Shown: positions 33,643 through 44,066, counted from the stretch's first letter. The stretch: 64,000 nt of DNA from Arcanobacterium wilhelmae (GCF_029632765.1 NZ_CP121247.1:124001-188000), one strand, 5' to 3'. Notes: generated by a model from the sequence alone, not told the origin. Program-made: numbers and translations.

Positions 33643-35319
33643 TCAGCTCAGAGCCGCATTCACTACAGCCTTGGCTTCCTCCTGTACCTTCGCCAGGTGC
33701 TCTGCACCCTTGAAGGATTCGGCGTAGATCTTGTACACATCCTCCGTACCAGACGGACGGGCCGCGAACCACGCGTTCTCGGTGACAACCTTCAGGCCAC
33801 CGATTGCCGCATTGTTCCCTGGAGCCTGCGTGAGCTTGTCGAGGATCGGCTCGCTCGCAAGCTCGGTTGCAGCCACGTCTGCCGGCGAGAGCGCGGCGAG
33901 CTTCGCCTTCTGCTCCTTCGACGCCGGGGCGTCAATACGCGCATACTCGCTTGCTCCATATTTGGCCACGAGTTCACGGTGGATCGCCGACGGGCTTGTG
34001 CCCGTCACGGCCATGATCTCGCTGGCCAACAGATCCATGATCAGGCCGTCCTTATCGGTGGTCCACACACCCCCGTTCATGCGCAGGAACGAACCGCCGG
34101 CGCTCTCCTCACCGCCAAAGCCAACTTCGCCAGAGATCAGGCCAGGCACGAACCATTTAAAGCCAACCGGCACCTCAACCACGCGCTTGCCGATACCCGC
34201 GCCCACACGGTTAATCAGCGACGAGGAAACCAACGTCTTGCCAATACCCGCGCCCGCCGGCCACTGATCACGGTGCGTGAACAGGTAGTCGATCGCAACC
34301 GCAAGGTAATGGTTCGGGTTCATCAGCCCGGCGTCGGCGGTGACGATACCGTGACGGTCCGAATCGGCGTCGTTACCCGTGGCAATATCGAACGGGGCTG
34401 CACCGCTGGCGGTCTGCATACGCGCAACCAGCGACGCCATCGCGTACGGGCTCGAGCAATCCATGCGGATCTTGCCGTCCCAGTCCAGAGTCATGAAGCT
34501 CCAACGCGGATCCACTTGCGGGTTCACCACCGTCAGATCCAGGCCGTAACGCTCGCCGATCGCACCCCAGTACTCGGCCGAGGCGCCACCCATCGGATCC
34601 GCGCCAATACGCACCCCAGCCGAACGGATCGCGTCGAAGTTAATCATCGACGCCAGGTCGTCTACGTAGGCCGAGAGGTAATCGTGGCCGCGGGTCGTTT
34701 CGGCATTCTTCGCCTGCTCGTACGGCACTCGGGCCACATTGCGCCAACCCTCGCGCAGAATCTCATTCGCGCGGGCCGCGATCCACTTGGTGGCCTCTGT
34801 GCCCGCAGGGCCGCCGTGAGGCGGGTTGTACTTGAAGCCGCCGTCGCGAGGCGGGTTATGCGACGGGGTCACGACGATGCCGTCCGCAAGGCCCGGGCCG
34901 TGCGTGCGCACACCGTCTACCGTATCGGCGCCATTCGCGGTGAGAATCGCGAGGGAAACCGCCGGCGTTGGTGTCCACGAGCCGCGCGCATCTACGCGCA
35001 CCTCCACGCCGTTCGCGGCGAGCACTTCGAGAGCGGTGCGCTCGGCAGGCTCGGACAGGGCGTGAGTATCGCGGCCGATATACAGCGGACCATCCGTGCC
35101 CTGCATGCGGCGATACTCCACGATCGCCTGAGTGGTGGCCACGATGTGGGCCTCGTTGAAGGCGCCGTCGAAGGCGGAACCGCGGTGGCCGGATGTTCCG
35201 AAAACTACCTGCTGGGCGGGGTTTTCCGGATCGGGTTCGATGGAGTAATAGGCTGAAATAAGTGCGTCAACGTCGATCAGATCTTCGGGCGTTGCTGGCA
35301 ATCCTGCTCGTTCATTCAT
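33643..35319 (-). CDS. pgm: phosphoglucomutase (alpha-D-glucose phosphate-specific)
   Basis: A 558-residue enzyme interconverting glucose 1-phosphate and glucose 6-phosphate, feeding glycogen and cell-wall sugar synthesis. Visible motifs: [14 protein letters not shown] near residue 43, the phosphoserine loop [13 protein letters not shown] near residue 150, the metal loop [12 protein letters not shown] near 305, the sugar loop [13 protein letters not shown] near 390 and the phosphate loop [15 protein letters not shown] near 530. ATG 35319 is chosen since the family N-terminus begins just after it; a 24-residue extension to 35391 is Arg-rich and unlike the family. Confidence 0.96.
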   Translation of the reverse strand: MNERAGLPATPEDLIDVDALISAYYSIEPDPENPAQQVVFGTSGHRGSAFDGAFNEAHIVATTQAIVEYRRMQGTDGPLYIGRDTHALSEPAERTALEVLAANGVEVRVDARGSWTPTPAVSLAILTANGADTVDGVRTHGPGLADGIVVTPSHNPPRDGGFKYNPPHGGPAGTEATKWIAARANEILREGWRNVARVPYEQAKNAETTRGHDYLSAYVDDLASMINFDAIRSAGVRIGADPMGGASAEYWGAIGERYGLDLTVVNPQVDPRWSFMTLDWDGKIRMDCSSPYAMASLVARMQTASGAAPFDIATGNDADSDRHGIVTADAGLMNPNHYLAVAIDYLFTHRDQWPAGAGIGKTLVSSSLINRVGAGIGKRVVEVPVGFKWFVPGLISGEVGFGGEESAGGSFLRMNGGVWTTDKDGLIMDLLASEIMAVTGTSPSAIHRELVAKYGASEYARIDAPASKEQKAKLAALSPADVAATELASEPILDKLTQAPGNNAAIGGLKVVTENAWFAARPSGTEDVYKIYAESFKGAEHLAKVQEEAKAVVNAALS

Positions 35320-35481
35320 GCCTCTATTTTTGCACACTTCGCGCTGCTCACCTCCGACCCAGGGCCTACGTTGATGCGGCGCGTTGCGCATGCATGGAAG
35401 AACGCCAACTCACGACGTCGAAGAGCTGCTCGCGACGTCGGGGCGCCAGTTCCGGACCGTGGGACTCGCGTGAGGGGCGCG

Positions 35482-37146
35482 TTAACGACGCACAGCCACC
35501 TTGACCGTGCCGAAGTTGCGAACCTCCCAGGTGGTTCCCGGCCAGCGCTTCGCAACTTCGCTGCGCACCTCGGTGCTTGTCTTGTCGGAGACGATCCAGT
35601 AATCAGGAACGTTGGAGCCGATCGTCTGATCGAGGTACACGATGTTCCCAGGTACGAGGTAGGCAAGGTGGCGCAAGTCTGAGGCGACGCGCGCACCTTC
35701 AGGGATTGTTGCCAGCGCAACGGTCGAATCCGCAGGATTGCCGACGTAGGCGCGATTTTTCACGAGCTTGGGGGCGCCTGTCCAGGTAACGAACGCCGTG
35801 ATGACGAGCGACGCAGCTACCCCCACGCCGACCCACCGGCGTCGGGTCGCTACTGGTAGAGAGCGAAGCGTCAGCCGCTCGAGCGCGTCTGCAGCGGCGA
35901 GCACAACGATCGGCATCACAACAGCGCTGTAGTGCCACTGCCAGCCCCAGTAGGTTTCGGTGTCGCCCGCGAAACGCCACACGAATGTGGGAAGGGCAAC
36001 GAGGACAAGCGGGGAGCGCAGGCACACCAGCGCGCCGAGCGCCGCCGTGATCACGAGGGTCACGAGCTTCGTGCCGGGGACAAAGAAACCCGCGGCAATC
36101 TCCACCACGGAACGGTCCACTTTCGACGCGTAATCCCACTGGCCGCCGGTATTAAACGCGGGCAGAATCACGACCACTTCGAGCACAAACCACACCAGCC
36201 CCCATGCGGCGAGTGCGAGCCAGAGCGTGCGATCATCGATCCGGTGAAGCGCACTCGCCCACGACGTCGTCGCCGCAGCTTTCGTCGAATGCGAGGCGTT
36301 CCGGCGGCGCGAAACACGCCCCGACGTCGTCGGGTGGGAGGCAGACTTCGCGGCGCGCCGCGCGAGCCACCACGCAACGAGAGCGAACGCGAGCACCGTG
36401 AGCGGCAGATCTTCTTTGACGAAAACGAGTGCGCCGATCAGGGCCGTGGCCGCGAAGCTTTGGCCACGCAGATACGCAACCAAACCGAAAGCAAGCAACG
36501 GAACCGCGAACGCGATCTCATGGAACTGGCTCCACGCAGCGTTCCAGATCCCCCAGCTCAGGGCATAGGAAACGGGAAGCGCCCAGCCGATCCAGCGCGC
36601 ATACCCCGCCCGGCGCACCGCAATCGGCACGTACCAGGCGACCGGTATGACGGATAGTGCGAAGAGCGCGTTCTGCGTAACTAGGAGCGTCAGGCCCGAA
36701 GGCACCACCCAGTACAGCGGCGTGAGGAGCAGCAGAATCGGGTGGAAATGATCGCCCCACAGGTTAAAGCCCGGGCCTTTGATATCCACGATCGGCTCGG
36801 CGAAGTGCGAATACTGTTCAATCAGCTGCGTAAAGATTCCCAAATCCCACGACGGCGCCACATAGTTGTTCCACTGCCACACGCTGATCAGTGTCAGTGC
36901 GAGGAACTGGGCGAGTGCGAGGAGTAGTGCGAATTCGGAGCGGAACATCGCCGGCAGGCGCCACTTTCCGGGTACTGGTTGCACGGGTTTCGACGCCGGG
37001 GTGTCAGCTTTCGTGTGTGGGGTTCCGGCGCGCGGCGGCGCTGGTTGTGCCGCTTGCCCCTGTGGCGCAACTTGGTGCGAGCGTGAGCGGTGGGAGGCCT
37101 GGCGTGATTGTGTGGCGGAATCGGGCGCAAAGTGGCGGGCGGCCAT
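35482..37146 (-). CDS. DUF2079 polytopic membrane protein
   Basis: A 554-residue membrane protein. A Pro/Ala/Arg-rich cytoplasmic N-terminus (residues 1-60) precedes about ten hydrophobic segments. DUF2079 landmarks are WDLGIFTQLIEQYSHFAEP near residue 100 and NLWGDHFHPILLLLTPLYW near 128. The charged loop RRNASHSTKAAATTSW near 280 is poorly conserved and contains GACGTCG motifs. The family resembles GT-C glycosyltransferases but has no proven reaction. Its ATG overlaps the stop of the flippase-like gene by one base, suggesting joint work in envelope polymer synthesis. Confidence 0.8.
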   Translation of the reverse strand: MAARHFAPDSATQSRQASHRSRSHQVAPQGQAAQPAPPRAGTPHTKADTPASKPVQPVPGKWRLPAMFRSEFALLLALAQFLALTLISVWQWNNYVAPSWDLGIFTQLIEQYSHFAEPIVDIKGPGFNLWGDHFHPILLLLTPLYWVVPSGLTLLVTQNALFALSVIPVAWYVPIAVRRAGYARWIGWALPVSYALSWGIWNAAWSQFHEIAFAVPLLAFGLVAYLRGQSFAATALIGALVFVKEDLPLTVLAFALVAWWLARRAAKSASHPTTSGRVSRRRNASHSTKAAATTSWASALHRIDDRTLWLALAAWGLVWFVLEVVVILPAFNTGGQWDYASKVDRSVVEIAAGFFVPGTKLVTLVITAALGALVCLRSPLVLVALPTFVWRFAGDTETYWGWQWHYSAVVMPIVVLAAADALERLTLRSLPVATRRRWVGVGVAASLVITAFVTWTGAPKLVKNRAYVGNPADSTVALATIPEGARVASDLRHLAYLVPGNIVYLDQTIGSNVPDYWIVSDKTSTEVRSEVAKRWPGTTWEVRNFGTVKVAVRR

Positions 37147-39767
37147 TAAATGATCCCCTTCTTTGTTGAGATGCGCAGTGCGATCCAGCCGAGGGGGACG
37201 CGGCCCCAGAAGGTGAACAGGCGGTAGAGCACTGCGGTGGACAGGGCAATGGAGGTTGGGATACCGGCGAGGACCAGGCCTCCCGTGAGGGCCGCCTCAA
37301 CGGGGCCGACGCCGCCGGGGGAGGGGACAACTGAACCGACCGAGTTCGAGATCAGGTAGGTCACCGCAAGGGTGATGAGCGGCAGGCTGTGCCCGAAGGA
37401 CTGGAGTGCGAAGCCGAAGCAGGCAACGAAAGCGGCGGTCATGATGAGGGAACCACCGAATCCGACGACGATGCGGTGCGGGTGTGCGGCGAGCCAGAGC
37501 AGGCGCGGCCAGACCTGTTCGATCGTCGGCTGGATTTTTGCGAGAACCCATCGGCGCAGCGGGCGGATGAAGAACAGGCTCGCGACGGCGAGGATTCCGA
37601 TCCCGATTGCGACCTGCACTGTGCCCGAGGGAAGTGAGAGGTTCCCGAGATCGCCAGTGACTAGCGACAGCAGGATGAGGAGGCCCACAGTGGCGAGGAA
37701 CTGCCCGACTTGCACGACAGCGACCGTGGCGACAGCCGCCGCAGTGCCCACGCCTTTCTTTTGGAGGAAACGGAGGTTCAGGGCTGCGGGGCCGACGCCG
37801 GCCGGCGCTACTAACGTAACGACGGAGGCGGCGACCTGCACGAGTACCGATTCACCGTAGGGCACGTTTTCTTGAGTGAATGCTTTCAGCGAAAGTGCAG
37901 CCCCGAGGTAGGTGGCGAGGCCCGCAACGAACGAGGCCACCATCCACCAGGGGTTCGCTGTGCGGATTGCGGCGGCAACATCGTTGAAGTTCATTGAGGT
38001 GAACAGAATGTAGAGCGCGATCACGCCGAGGGTCACGGTGATGACCGTCTTTGGCTGGAAGCGGGCGACTTCGACGTCGGGTATTTCCCGGGCCTCCGGG
38101 ACCTGCTGGATCAGCGCGTCGCGAAGGTGATCGAATCCCTTGTTCCGAGCAAACGCGGAGCGGGTCTCCTCGGGCATCACGGGGAGTTGGAGGAATGGGG
38201 CGAGAGCGACGATCTGATCGAGTGGCATACATCGTGACAGTGAGGCAACTGTACGCTCGACTCCTACGATTGTTGCGAGCATTGCAGTAGCTTGTGCAAG
38301 GTCGATTTGCCGCCATGCTTCGGCAGCGAAGAGGCTTCCCTCATACCAGGATGTGAGGTCGAGCGAATCGGGGCGCACCTTCACGACGCCTGCGTGGATC
38401 TGCCCGTGGGAGGCTCCGGTGCGGTGCATGGCTCCCAGCCGTTCCCACAGGGAATCGATCTGTTCGTCGGTGATGAGCTCGGGTTTTGTCTCGGCCAGGA
38501 GGGGAGCGGCATCTGCGGGAAACACGAGGAGTGTGGTTCCGGATCGTTGGTTGAGCCCGACGAGCTCGAGTGAAGTGCCGCCGAGCTGGTGTGCCCGGCT
38601 CGAGAGCAGGACCGCGTGCTCGACTCCCGTGTCGTAGGATTCGGCGACCCACTTCATTGGGGTCTTGAATCGTAGGCGCTCAAGGAGATTCTCCAGATGC
38701 GACAGCGCGACCCTCTCGTAGTCGATTGCGCCAATATGGAACGCTTGCCCGACGGCGTCGAGAGCGATGTAGTTGCGTGTGATCGCTTCGGAGCGCGGCA
38801 CAACATAGGAATTGCGTGTGAGCTCATAGAGAGGATCGGGACGGATGACGGCTTCGGTGACCTGGCCGACGGTGTCGACTTCGCTGAGGTCAGCGTCGCC
38901 CGGCTTGCTGAGAGTGGTTGCGGCCCACACCGATTTCAACTGTTCGAGGCCTTCACGATTGGTGACCTCGAGTGGTCCCGACACCGTAATATCCCATGCG
39001 GACAGTTCGCCCATGAGGCCGCTATCAACACGGATCAGTTTGACGACGTCGACGCCCGCCTGGCGTACAGCCCTCACGAGCGACCCGCCTGAGGACAGCG
39101 CGGGCCGTGAGCCAACAATGTACCGGGCAAGGAAGCCGCTCATGATGCCGGAAAGAACAGTGAAAACGGCGCCAGAGAGCGACTGCTCACCCTGAATCAC
39201 GCTGAGAACCGTGACGATTCCCATCGCCCACCAGCTACCGCGGACTATCCGAGAATCGCGGGTTGACCCTGCAACGATCAGCATTGATGCGACCACTGCC
39301 ACGAACGGGATTGAAGATCGAAGCGGGTTGGCGTGCTCCACAGATGCCGAGGGTGGGAGGGAGGCCGCCGGGAGAATGAACGTGATCGCGAACCTGATTG
39401 CGTGGGTAATCGTCACGGCGAGGAGAATTCCGACGCCGAGCTGGCCCAGGTTGCGCCACCGACGCTTCCAGATGAGCTGGCCAAGAATCACAAGCGGGAT
39501 AATGAAGGACACGAGGCCTTCGGCAACGTTGATTGGCACGATCAGGACATTACTGACCAGGCTTGAGGTTGCATCCCGGACGTCGGTGGTGACGGCTGTG
39601 GTGGTGGTTCGCGCGTAGATCGCGAGAACGATGGTGAAGGCGATAATGAGGAAAACCTGCATCGCTGCGATCAGATCGGCGGGGCGCCTCGCCCACTGCT
39701 GCTCGGCGTCGACAAGGAGTACCTCACGCGACGGTGAGGTACCCGATGCCTGCTGGTTTTCGTCCAT
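37146..39767 (-). CDS. lysylphosphatidylglycerol-synthase-TM / flippase-like membrane protein
   Basis: An 873-residue protein in three parts. Residues 30-230 hold about six hydrophobic segments. Residues about 240-590 form a soluble middle region with a phosphotransferase-like look, including ASHGQIHAGVVKVRPDSLDL near residue 452, where kinases of this fold have HGDLHPGN; the catalytic Asp is replaced by Gln. Residues about 595-870 form the LPG-synthase TM (UPF0104) domain with APAGVGPAALNLRFLQKKG and SPGGVGPVEAALTGGLVLAG. It probably moves or modifies lipids or glycolipids. No strong ribosome site is visible. Operon partner: the DUF2079 gene. Confidence 0.75.
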   Translation of the reverse strand: MDENQQASGTSPSREVLLVDAEQQWARRPADLIAAMQVFLIIAFTIVLAIYARTTTTAVTTDVRDATSSLVSNVLIVPINVAEGLVSFIIPLVILGQLIWKRRWRNLGQLGVGILLAVTITHAIRFAITFILPAASLPPSASVEHANPLRSSIPFVAVVASMLIVAGSTRDSRIVRGSWWAMGIVTVLSVIQGEQSLSGAVFTVLSGIMSGFLARYIVGSRPALSSGGSLVRAVRQAGVDVVKLIRVDSGLMGELSAWDITVSGPLEVTNREGLEQLKSVWAATTLSKPGDADLSEVDTVGQVTEAVIRPDPLYELTRNSYVVPRSEAITRNYIALDAVGQAFHIGAIDYERVALSHLENLLERLRFKTPMKWVAESYDTGVEHAVLLSSRAHQLGGTSLELVGLNQRSGTTLLVFPADAAPLLAETKPELITDEQIDSLWERLGAMHRTGASHGQIHAGVVKVRPDSLDLTSWYEGSLFAAEAWRQIDLAQATAMLATIVGVERTVASLSRCMPLDQIVALAPFLQLPVMPEETRSAFARNKGFDHLRDALIQQVPEAREIPDVEVARFQPKTVITVTLGVIALYILFTSMNFNDVAAAIRTANPWWMVASFVAGLATYLGAALSLKAFTQENVPYGESVLVQVAASVVTLVAPAGVGPAALNLRFLQKKGVGTAAAVATVAVVQVGQFLATVGLLILLSLVTGDLGNLSLPSGTVQVAIGIGILAVASLFFIRPLRRWVLAKIQPTIEQVWPRLLWLAAHPHRIVVGFGGSLIMTAAFVACFGFALQSFGHSLPLITLAVTYLISNSVGSVVPSPGGVGPVEAALTGGLVLAGIPTSIALSTAVLYRLFTFWGRVPLGWIALRISTKKGII

Positions 39768-39804
39768 AACGTGCAGTTTACCTGCTGGTTTAGTTCTGCC
39801 GCAC

Positions 39805-42102
39805 TCACGCCCTACGGAGGCGCAAAGAATTGAGTACCACGATCACCGATGAGGAGGCCATCGCTGCTGCAGCCAGGCCCGGAGCAATCACCCCGAACGC
39901 TGCGAGCGGGATAGCAATGATGTTGTATCCGAAGGCCCAGGCGAGGTTTTGTTTGATGACGGCGAGAGTCCGTGACGCCACTCGCAAGGCGGTGCTGAGC
40001 GAGGAAATCTCGGAGTTGACGATCGTCATGTCTGCAGTAGCCTTGGCAACATCAGTGCCACTTCCCATCGCGATCGACAGATCAGCTGCGGCGAGTGCTG
40101 CGGCGTCGTTCACGCCATCTCCGACCATGGCCACGCGCTGACCGGCCGCGATCAGCTCGTTGACGATTTCTAGCTTCTGAGCAGGCAAGACTCCAGCATG
40201 GACATTTGCAATTCCTACCGCCTGGGCGACGCGCGCGGCGGCTGCGGGCTGATCGCCGGTGGCGAGGTGAATACTGATGCCATGGCCTGCAAGGGAGCGC
40301 ACTGTGGCACCCGCGTCAGGGCGAATCATATCCGACACCGAGATCACGCCGATCAGTTCCTGCCCACGAGCAACGAACACTGCCGAAGCGCCGTCTTGTG
40401 CGTGGACGGAGTCGGTAACCTTTACACCTTCGGATTCGAGCCAGGCCCGAGTGCCGGCACGAACGGTACGATCATCGATCCTGCCCGACACTCCCCGCCC
40501 CGGAATCGCATAGAAATTGTTGAGTTCTCGCACTTCGAGCCCGTCGTCGTGAGCCTTGGCCACGATTGCTCGGGCGATCGGGTGCTCAGAATGAGCTTCG
40601 GCTGATGCTGCCAGCGTGAGAACCTCGACAGTGGTGTGCTCCGGCGCCGCATCAACAGCGGAAACCGACATGCGGCCCGTGGTGATCGTGCCCGTTTTAT
40701 CCAGCACAATCACATCGATCCCGTGCGCGCGCTCGAGCACTTCAGCGCCAGAGATCAGAATGCCAGATCGAGAAAGAGTGCCAGAGCCAACAAGGAGCGC
40801 AGTGGGCGTAGCAAGCCCCAGAGCGCACGGGCACGCCACCACGAGGATCGTGATCGCAGACGTGAGCGCACCCTCAACGCCATTGCCCACGAATACCAGG
40901 CGGATCAGGAAGACGAGCACCGCCAGCGAAATCACGGCTGGTACGAATACCGCCGAGATCCGGTCTGCGAGCCGCTGAACGGGCGCTTTGCCTGTTTGTG
41001 CTTCCGTCAGGAGGCGGCCCATCTGCGCAAGAGTGGTCTCTTCGCCGACCCGGGTTGCCTGAACATCGAGGGAACCGAGCGTATTCAGAGTTCCCCCGAT
41101 GACACCGGCGCCGACGCCCACGTTCACGGGGAGAGATTCGCCGGTAACCAAGGAAGCATCGATTGCAGATTCGCCACTGACCACCATGCCGTCGACAGGG
41201 ACGGTTTCGCCTGGGCGGACTCGCACAATATCCCCGACTTGAAGGGAATCAGCCGGTACAACGACGTCGGTGTGCGTGCCGTCCGCACGCTGGATGAGGT
41301 ACGCGCTCTTCGCTCCCATCTCCAGGAGCGAGCGCAACGCATCCCCCGCACTGCGGCGCGACTTCGCCTCCAGCCACCGCCCGAGGAGCAAGAACGTGAC
41401 AATCATGGCGGCAGTTTCGAAATACACATGCGACGCCGCATGGCCCAGGCCGTGGATCCCGCTCATCGACATGCGGTAATCCAATGCTCCCGCACCTCCT
41501 GCGATCATGGCCCACGCGGACCATCCCATCGAGGCGATCACACCGAGTGAGACAAGGGTATCCATCGTGGTCGATCCGTAACGGCCCGCGCGGAAAGCCG
41601 CGCGATGGAACGGCCACCCACACCAGAACGCGACAACCAGTGCGAGGGCTCCAACAACGTATTGCCAGGTAGGGAACTGGAGCGCCTCCACCATCGAAAT
41701 CGCGATAATCGGCACAGAAAGCACCGCCGAGATGACGAACCGGCGCCACAAATCGGCGACCCGCGCCCGCGCCGCAGCCGCAGCAGCCGCTTCAACAACA
41801 TCCGGATCGACACCAGTATTCACAGCGGAGCGGGTTCCATCCCCACCAACTTCGACGCGCCGGATTGCACTCGCACCGTAACCAGCCTTTTCGACGACGG
41901 CTACCAGATCGGCGTCGGAGATCCCGGCCGCTTGCGGGGAAAGAGTGACGTGTGCGCGCTCCGTAGCGAGGTTCACGACGGCGCTCACGCCAGGAACTTT
42001 TTTGAGCTTACGTTCCACACGGTTCGCACACGACGCGCAGGTCATCCCGGTGACCGCGAGATCAACCTCAGCAACGATCGTATCCAGATCTTTTTCACTC
42101 AT
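39805..42102 (-). CDS. copA: copper-translocating P-type ATPase
   Basis: A 765-residue P1B-type ATPase exporting Cu(I). An N-terminal heavy-metal domain has GMTCASC with C22 and C25. Membrane helix 6 carries the CPC metal site (VVACPCALGLATPTALLVG), the phosphorylation loop is VLDKTGTITTG, the nucleotide domain has SEHPIARAI, and the hinge is MVGDGVNDAAALAAADLSIAM. All catalytic residues are present. ATG 42102 is used; GGAGG is 13 bases upstream, somewhat far, so the more upstream start at 42141 cannot be excluded. CopZ is encoded upstream in the same direction after a terminator. Confidence 0.95.
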   Translation of the reverse strand: MSEKDLDTIVAEVDLAVTGMTCASCANRVERKLKKVPGVSAVVNLATERAHVTLSPQAAGISDADLVAVVEKAGYGASAIRRVEVGGDGTRSAVNTGVDPDVVEAAAAAAARARVADLWRRFVISAVLSVPIIAISMVEALQFPTWQYVVGALALVVAFWCGWPFHRAAFRAGRYGSTTMDTLVSLGVIASMGWSAWAMIAGGAGALDYRMSMSGIHGLGHAASHVYFETAAMIVTFLLLGRWLEAKSRRSAGDALRSLLEMGAKSAYLIQRADGTHTDVVVPADSLQVGDIVRVRPGETVPVDGMVVSGESAIDASLVTGESLPVNVGVGAGVIGGTLNTLGSLDVQATRVGEETTLAQMGRLLTEAQTGKAPVQRLADRISAVFVPAVISLAVLVFLIRLVFVGNGVEGALTSAITILVVACPCALGLATPTALLVGSGTLSRSGILISGAEVLERAHGIDVIVLDKTGTITTGRMSVSAVDAAPEHTTVEVLTLAASAEAHSEHPIARAIVAKAHDDGLEVRELNNFYAIPGRGVSGRIDDRTVRAGTRAWLESEGVKVTDSVHAQDGASAVFVARGQELIGVISVSDMIRPDAGATVRSLAGHGISIHLATGDQPAAAARVAQAVGIANVHAGVLPAQKLEIVNELIAAGQRVAMVGDGVNDAAALAAADLSIAMGSGTDVAKATADMTIVNSEISSLSTALRVASRTLAVIKQNLAWAFGYNIIAIPLAAFGVIAPGLAAAAMASSSVIVVLNSLRLRRA

Positions 42103-42168
42103 CCTGCTTTGTACCTCCGTTGCACCCAACGCCACCGGCACGGTGATTCTTCCCAGCTGTCGGACACC

Positions 42169-42191
42169 ATCGTCGCATCGGGGTACGACAG
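42169..42191 (-). promoter_or_regulatory. promoter-like motif CTGTCGTAC-N8-GACGAT upstream of copA
   Basis: Minus strand: CTGTCGTAC (42191-42183), CCCGATGC, then GACGAT (42174-42169), 67 bp before the copA ATG. It shares 18 contiguous bases with the site before the OatA-like gene. The downstream hexamer lacks the TA seen in the other two copies. Confidence 0.5.
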
Positions 42192-42237
42192 TTTTTCGCG
42201 GTCACTTTTCTTTAGTCGTATCGTGGCCAGAAAATAC

Positions 42238-42271
42238 GTGTGGGCGACGGGAATCTACCCGTCGCCCACAC
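42238..42271 (-). terminator. terminator of copZ
   Basis: A 14-bp perfect stem (GTGTGGGCGACGGG, 42238-42251, with 42258-42271) around a 6-nt loop. On the minus strand it continues into ACGTATTTTC. It separates copZ from copA. Confidence 0.85.
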
Positions 42272-42297
42272 TCATCGAAGATTCCTTCGAACGGAAA

Positions 42298-42531
42298 TTA
42301 GCCGATCGACACCAGCTCGAAGCCAGCTTCTTCGATCGCGCCCTTCAGCTCATCCTTGTTTGCCGCGGCGCCGTCGTTCAGGAAAACATCCACATTCGAC
42401 ACGCCACCGCTGACCAGCTCGACACTCACATTCGACACTGAATCGAGGGCGGTGAGCTCTTCGGTCACCGACATCACGCAGTGGCCGCAGGTCATCCCCT
42501 GCACACCCAACTTCACAGTCTCAGCAGCCAT
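42298..42531 (-). CDS. copZ: copper chaperone (heavy-metal-associated domain)
   Basis: A 77-residue ferredoxin-like protein that hands Cu(I) to the CopA ATPase. The metal loop GMTCGHC places the ligands at C15 and C18. Sequence KLGVQGMTCGHCVMSVTEEL and the terminal AIEEAGFELV are typical. ATG 42531 follows GGAAGGAG at good spacing. It is transcribed towards copA but ends at its own terminator, so the copper genes form two adjacent units. No CsoR/CueR regulator is in the window. Confidence 0.95.
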   Translation of the reverse strand: MAAETVKLGVQGMTCGHCVMSVTEELTALDSVSNVSVELVSGGVSNVDVFLNDGAAANKDELKGAIEEAGFELVSIG

Positions 42532-42599
42532 TTCGGCTCCTTCCTCACATTTCAGCGATGCAACCGAGGTGCTCGACACTCGAGACCTCTCAGCCACAA

Positions 42600-44066
42600 T
42601 CACTTCTCAGTCTTTTCCTCGCCGCGCACGATACCAGCTGCAAGATCGGTGCTGCGCAACTGCTGCGGCGTCAGCGAAGGTAGTTCGAGATCCTCAAGCT
42701 TCTCGGCCCCCGCGCGCGGGAGCATCCACTGAAGAACCTCGTCCCCATGGGTGAACGCCGCGAGCTCATTGATCCATTCCCGCGAATCCACCTGATCGGC
42801 GAATTCCGGCTCGGCAGTGGCGTTCAGGTTGAGATTCGCATTGCCGTCGTTCTTCACCTGGATCACGATCTGCAAGAACGCAGCCTTCCCCGCCTTCGCA
42901 TACAGCTCCTTCAAGCGGCGCATGTACAGCAGGGCTGCGGTGGGAACAACACGCAGGCGTGCGCCGCGCTCATCTTCAAGGAGCGCCATGCCGTCCCAGA
43001 TCGTCGAGGCGCCAACGAGCTGTGCGCGCACCCACTCTTCCTGCCAAGTCGGCGGGGCAGTGGCGACGATCAAGGCTGTTGCCGACTGCAACAAAGTCTC
43101 TTCCGAATCGAGATCCACAGGGTTCGGTTCGGTGACTGTGACTGCCGGACGGCTGCTCATATCCCATCCATCCGGGCGAGCCTGCTGACGCATCTGGTTC
43201 TCGATCGCGTCGATCTCTGCCACGGCCGCGAACCAGCCGGTGGTCGCACGCTGGAAGGATGCCCCCTCGCAATACGGGGCGTCAGTCAGCAGCGACACCA
43301 CCTGGAAAGCGAAGCCACCTTCAGGGGTGATCACGCCGCGAATCGCGCGCACCGGCACGCCGGACAGCTTGCCCATGATGAGGTCGGTATGAACATCGAG
43401 ATCGTCTTCGTAGGCGATACGCTTGGCCCACATTCCGCTCTCGAGCTCCTCAAAGCCTGCCTCGCCTTCCGGCTCCGACGGAGAAACGAGGGTCACCGAT
43501 ACCGGCTTGCCGGCGTCGTTCACTTCCACATCCGCCGGGACAGAACCCCACTCGCGGGTGACAACAGCGCCAATGAACTGCGAGGGAACACCAGCCTTAA
43601 ACGTGCCAGTTTCGACGTTCTCCCAGCCCCATGCGATGCCGTGGTACACGCCGAGCAGTGTGCGCTCGCCGTCCGCCGCCAAGCGGAAGAGCTTCGAGCC
43701 GATCGGGATGCGGGTGGGATCCATTAGAAGCAGCGGCGTTTCCACACCCTCCGCCTTTGCCACGCCCGACCCGTCGAACGGCGCGTAATCCACCACACCG
43801 CCCTGGAACGCGCCTTCGGTGAGCGGACCGGCAGCCACGCGGGTCTGAACAAACGGATCTGCCGGAACCTCAAGATAGTGAATCGGCTGGTCGTCCGCGA
43901 AAGGCGTGCCGGGGAAACGCAGCGAACACAAGTCAATCAGGCCGGCCGGCGTCGCAACCTTGCGGCCCTCGCTCGCCTCGACTCCGTAGCCGCCCACAAG
44001 CTCGTAGCCCTCGTTCAGGTAAGAATCCGCCTGCGAATCAGAGACGGGAAGCAGATAGGTGATCAC
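42600..44066 (-). CDS. hypothetical protein, 488 residues
   Basis: I do not recognise a family. It appears soluble, with no signal peptide or membrane span, and is acidic. The N-terminal half (residues 1-270) is beta-rich (EGYELVGGYGVE, LEVPADPFVQTRVAAGPL, FKAGVPSQFIGAVVTREWG). A middle helical segment (GWFAAVAEIDAIENQMRQQA) leads to a C-terminal region (FLQIVIQVKNDGNANLNLN) and a charged end. GTG 44066 has AAGGAGG 5 bases upstream, a strong site, so it is expressed. It ends 69 bp before copZ and might share its transcript; a link to copper is only positional. Confidence 0.7.
   Translation of the reverse strand: MITYLLPVSDSQADSYLNEGYELVGGYGVEASEGRKVATPAGLIDLCSLRFPGTPFADDQPIHYLEVPADPFVQTRVAAGPLTEGAFQGGVVDYAPFDGSGVAKAEGVETPLLLMDPTRIPIGSKLFRLAADGERTLLGVYHGIAWGWENVETGTFKAGVPSQFIGAVVTREWGSVPADVEVNDAGKPVSVTLVSPSEPEGEAGFEELESGMWAKRIAYEDDLDVHTDLIMGKLSGVPVRAIRGVITPEGGFAFQVVSLLTDAPYCEGASFQRATTGWFAAVAEIDAIENQMRQQARPDGWDMSSRPAVTVTEPNPVDLDSEETLLQSATALIVATAPPTWQEEWVRAQLVGASTIWDGMALLEDERGARLRVVPTAALLYMRRLKELYAKAGKAAFLQIVIQVKNDGNANLNLNATAEPEFADQVDSREWINELAAFTHGDEVLQWMLPRAGAEKLEDLELPSLTPQQLRSTDLAAGIVRGEEKTEK

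Noticed and set aside
33697..35256. 519-codon open frame on the plus strand opposite pgm
   Set aside because: It is antisense to a clear phosphoglucomutase and its translation is Arg/His-rich without family resemblance, as expected from GC-rich codon bias.
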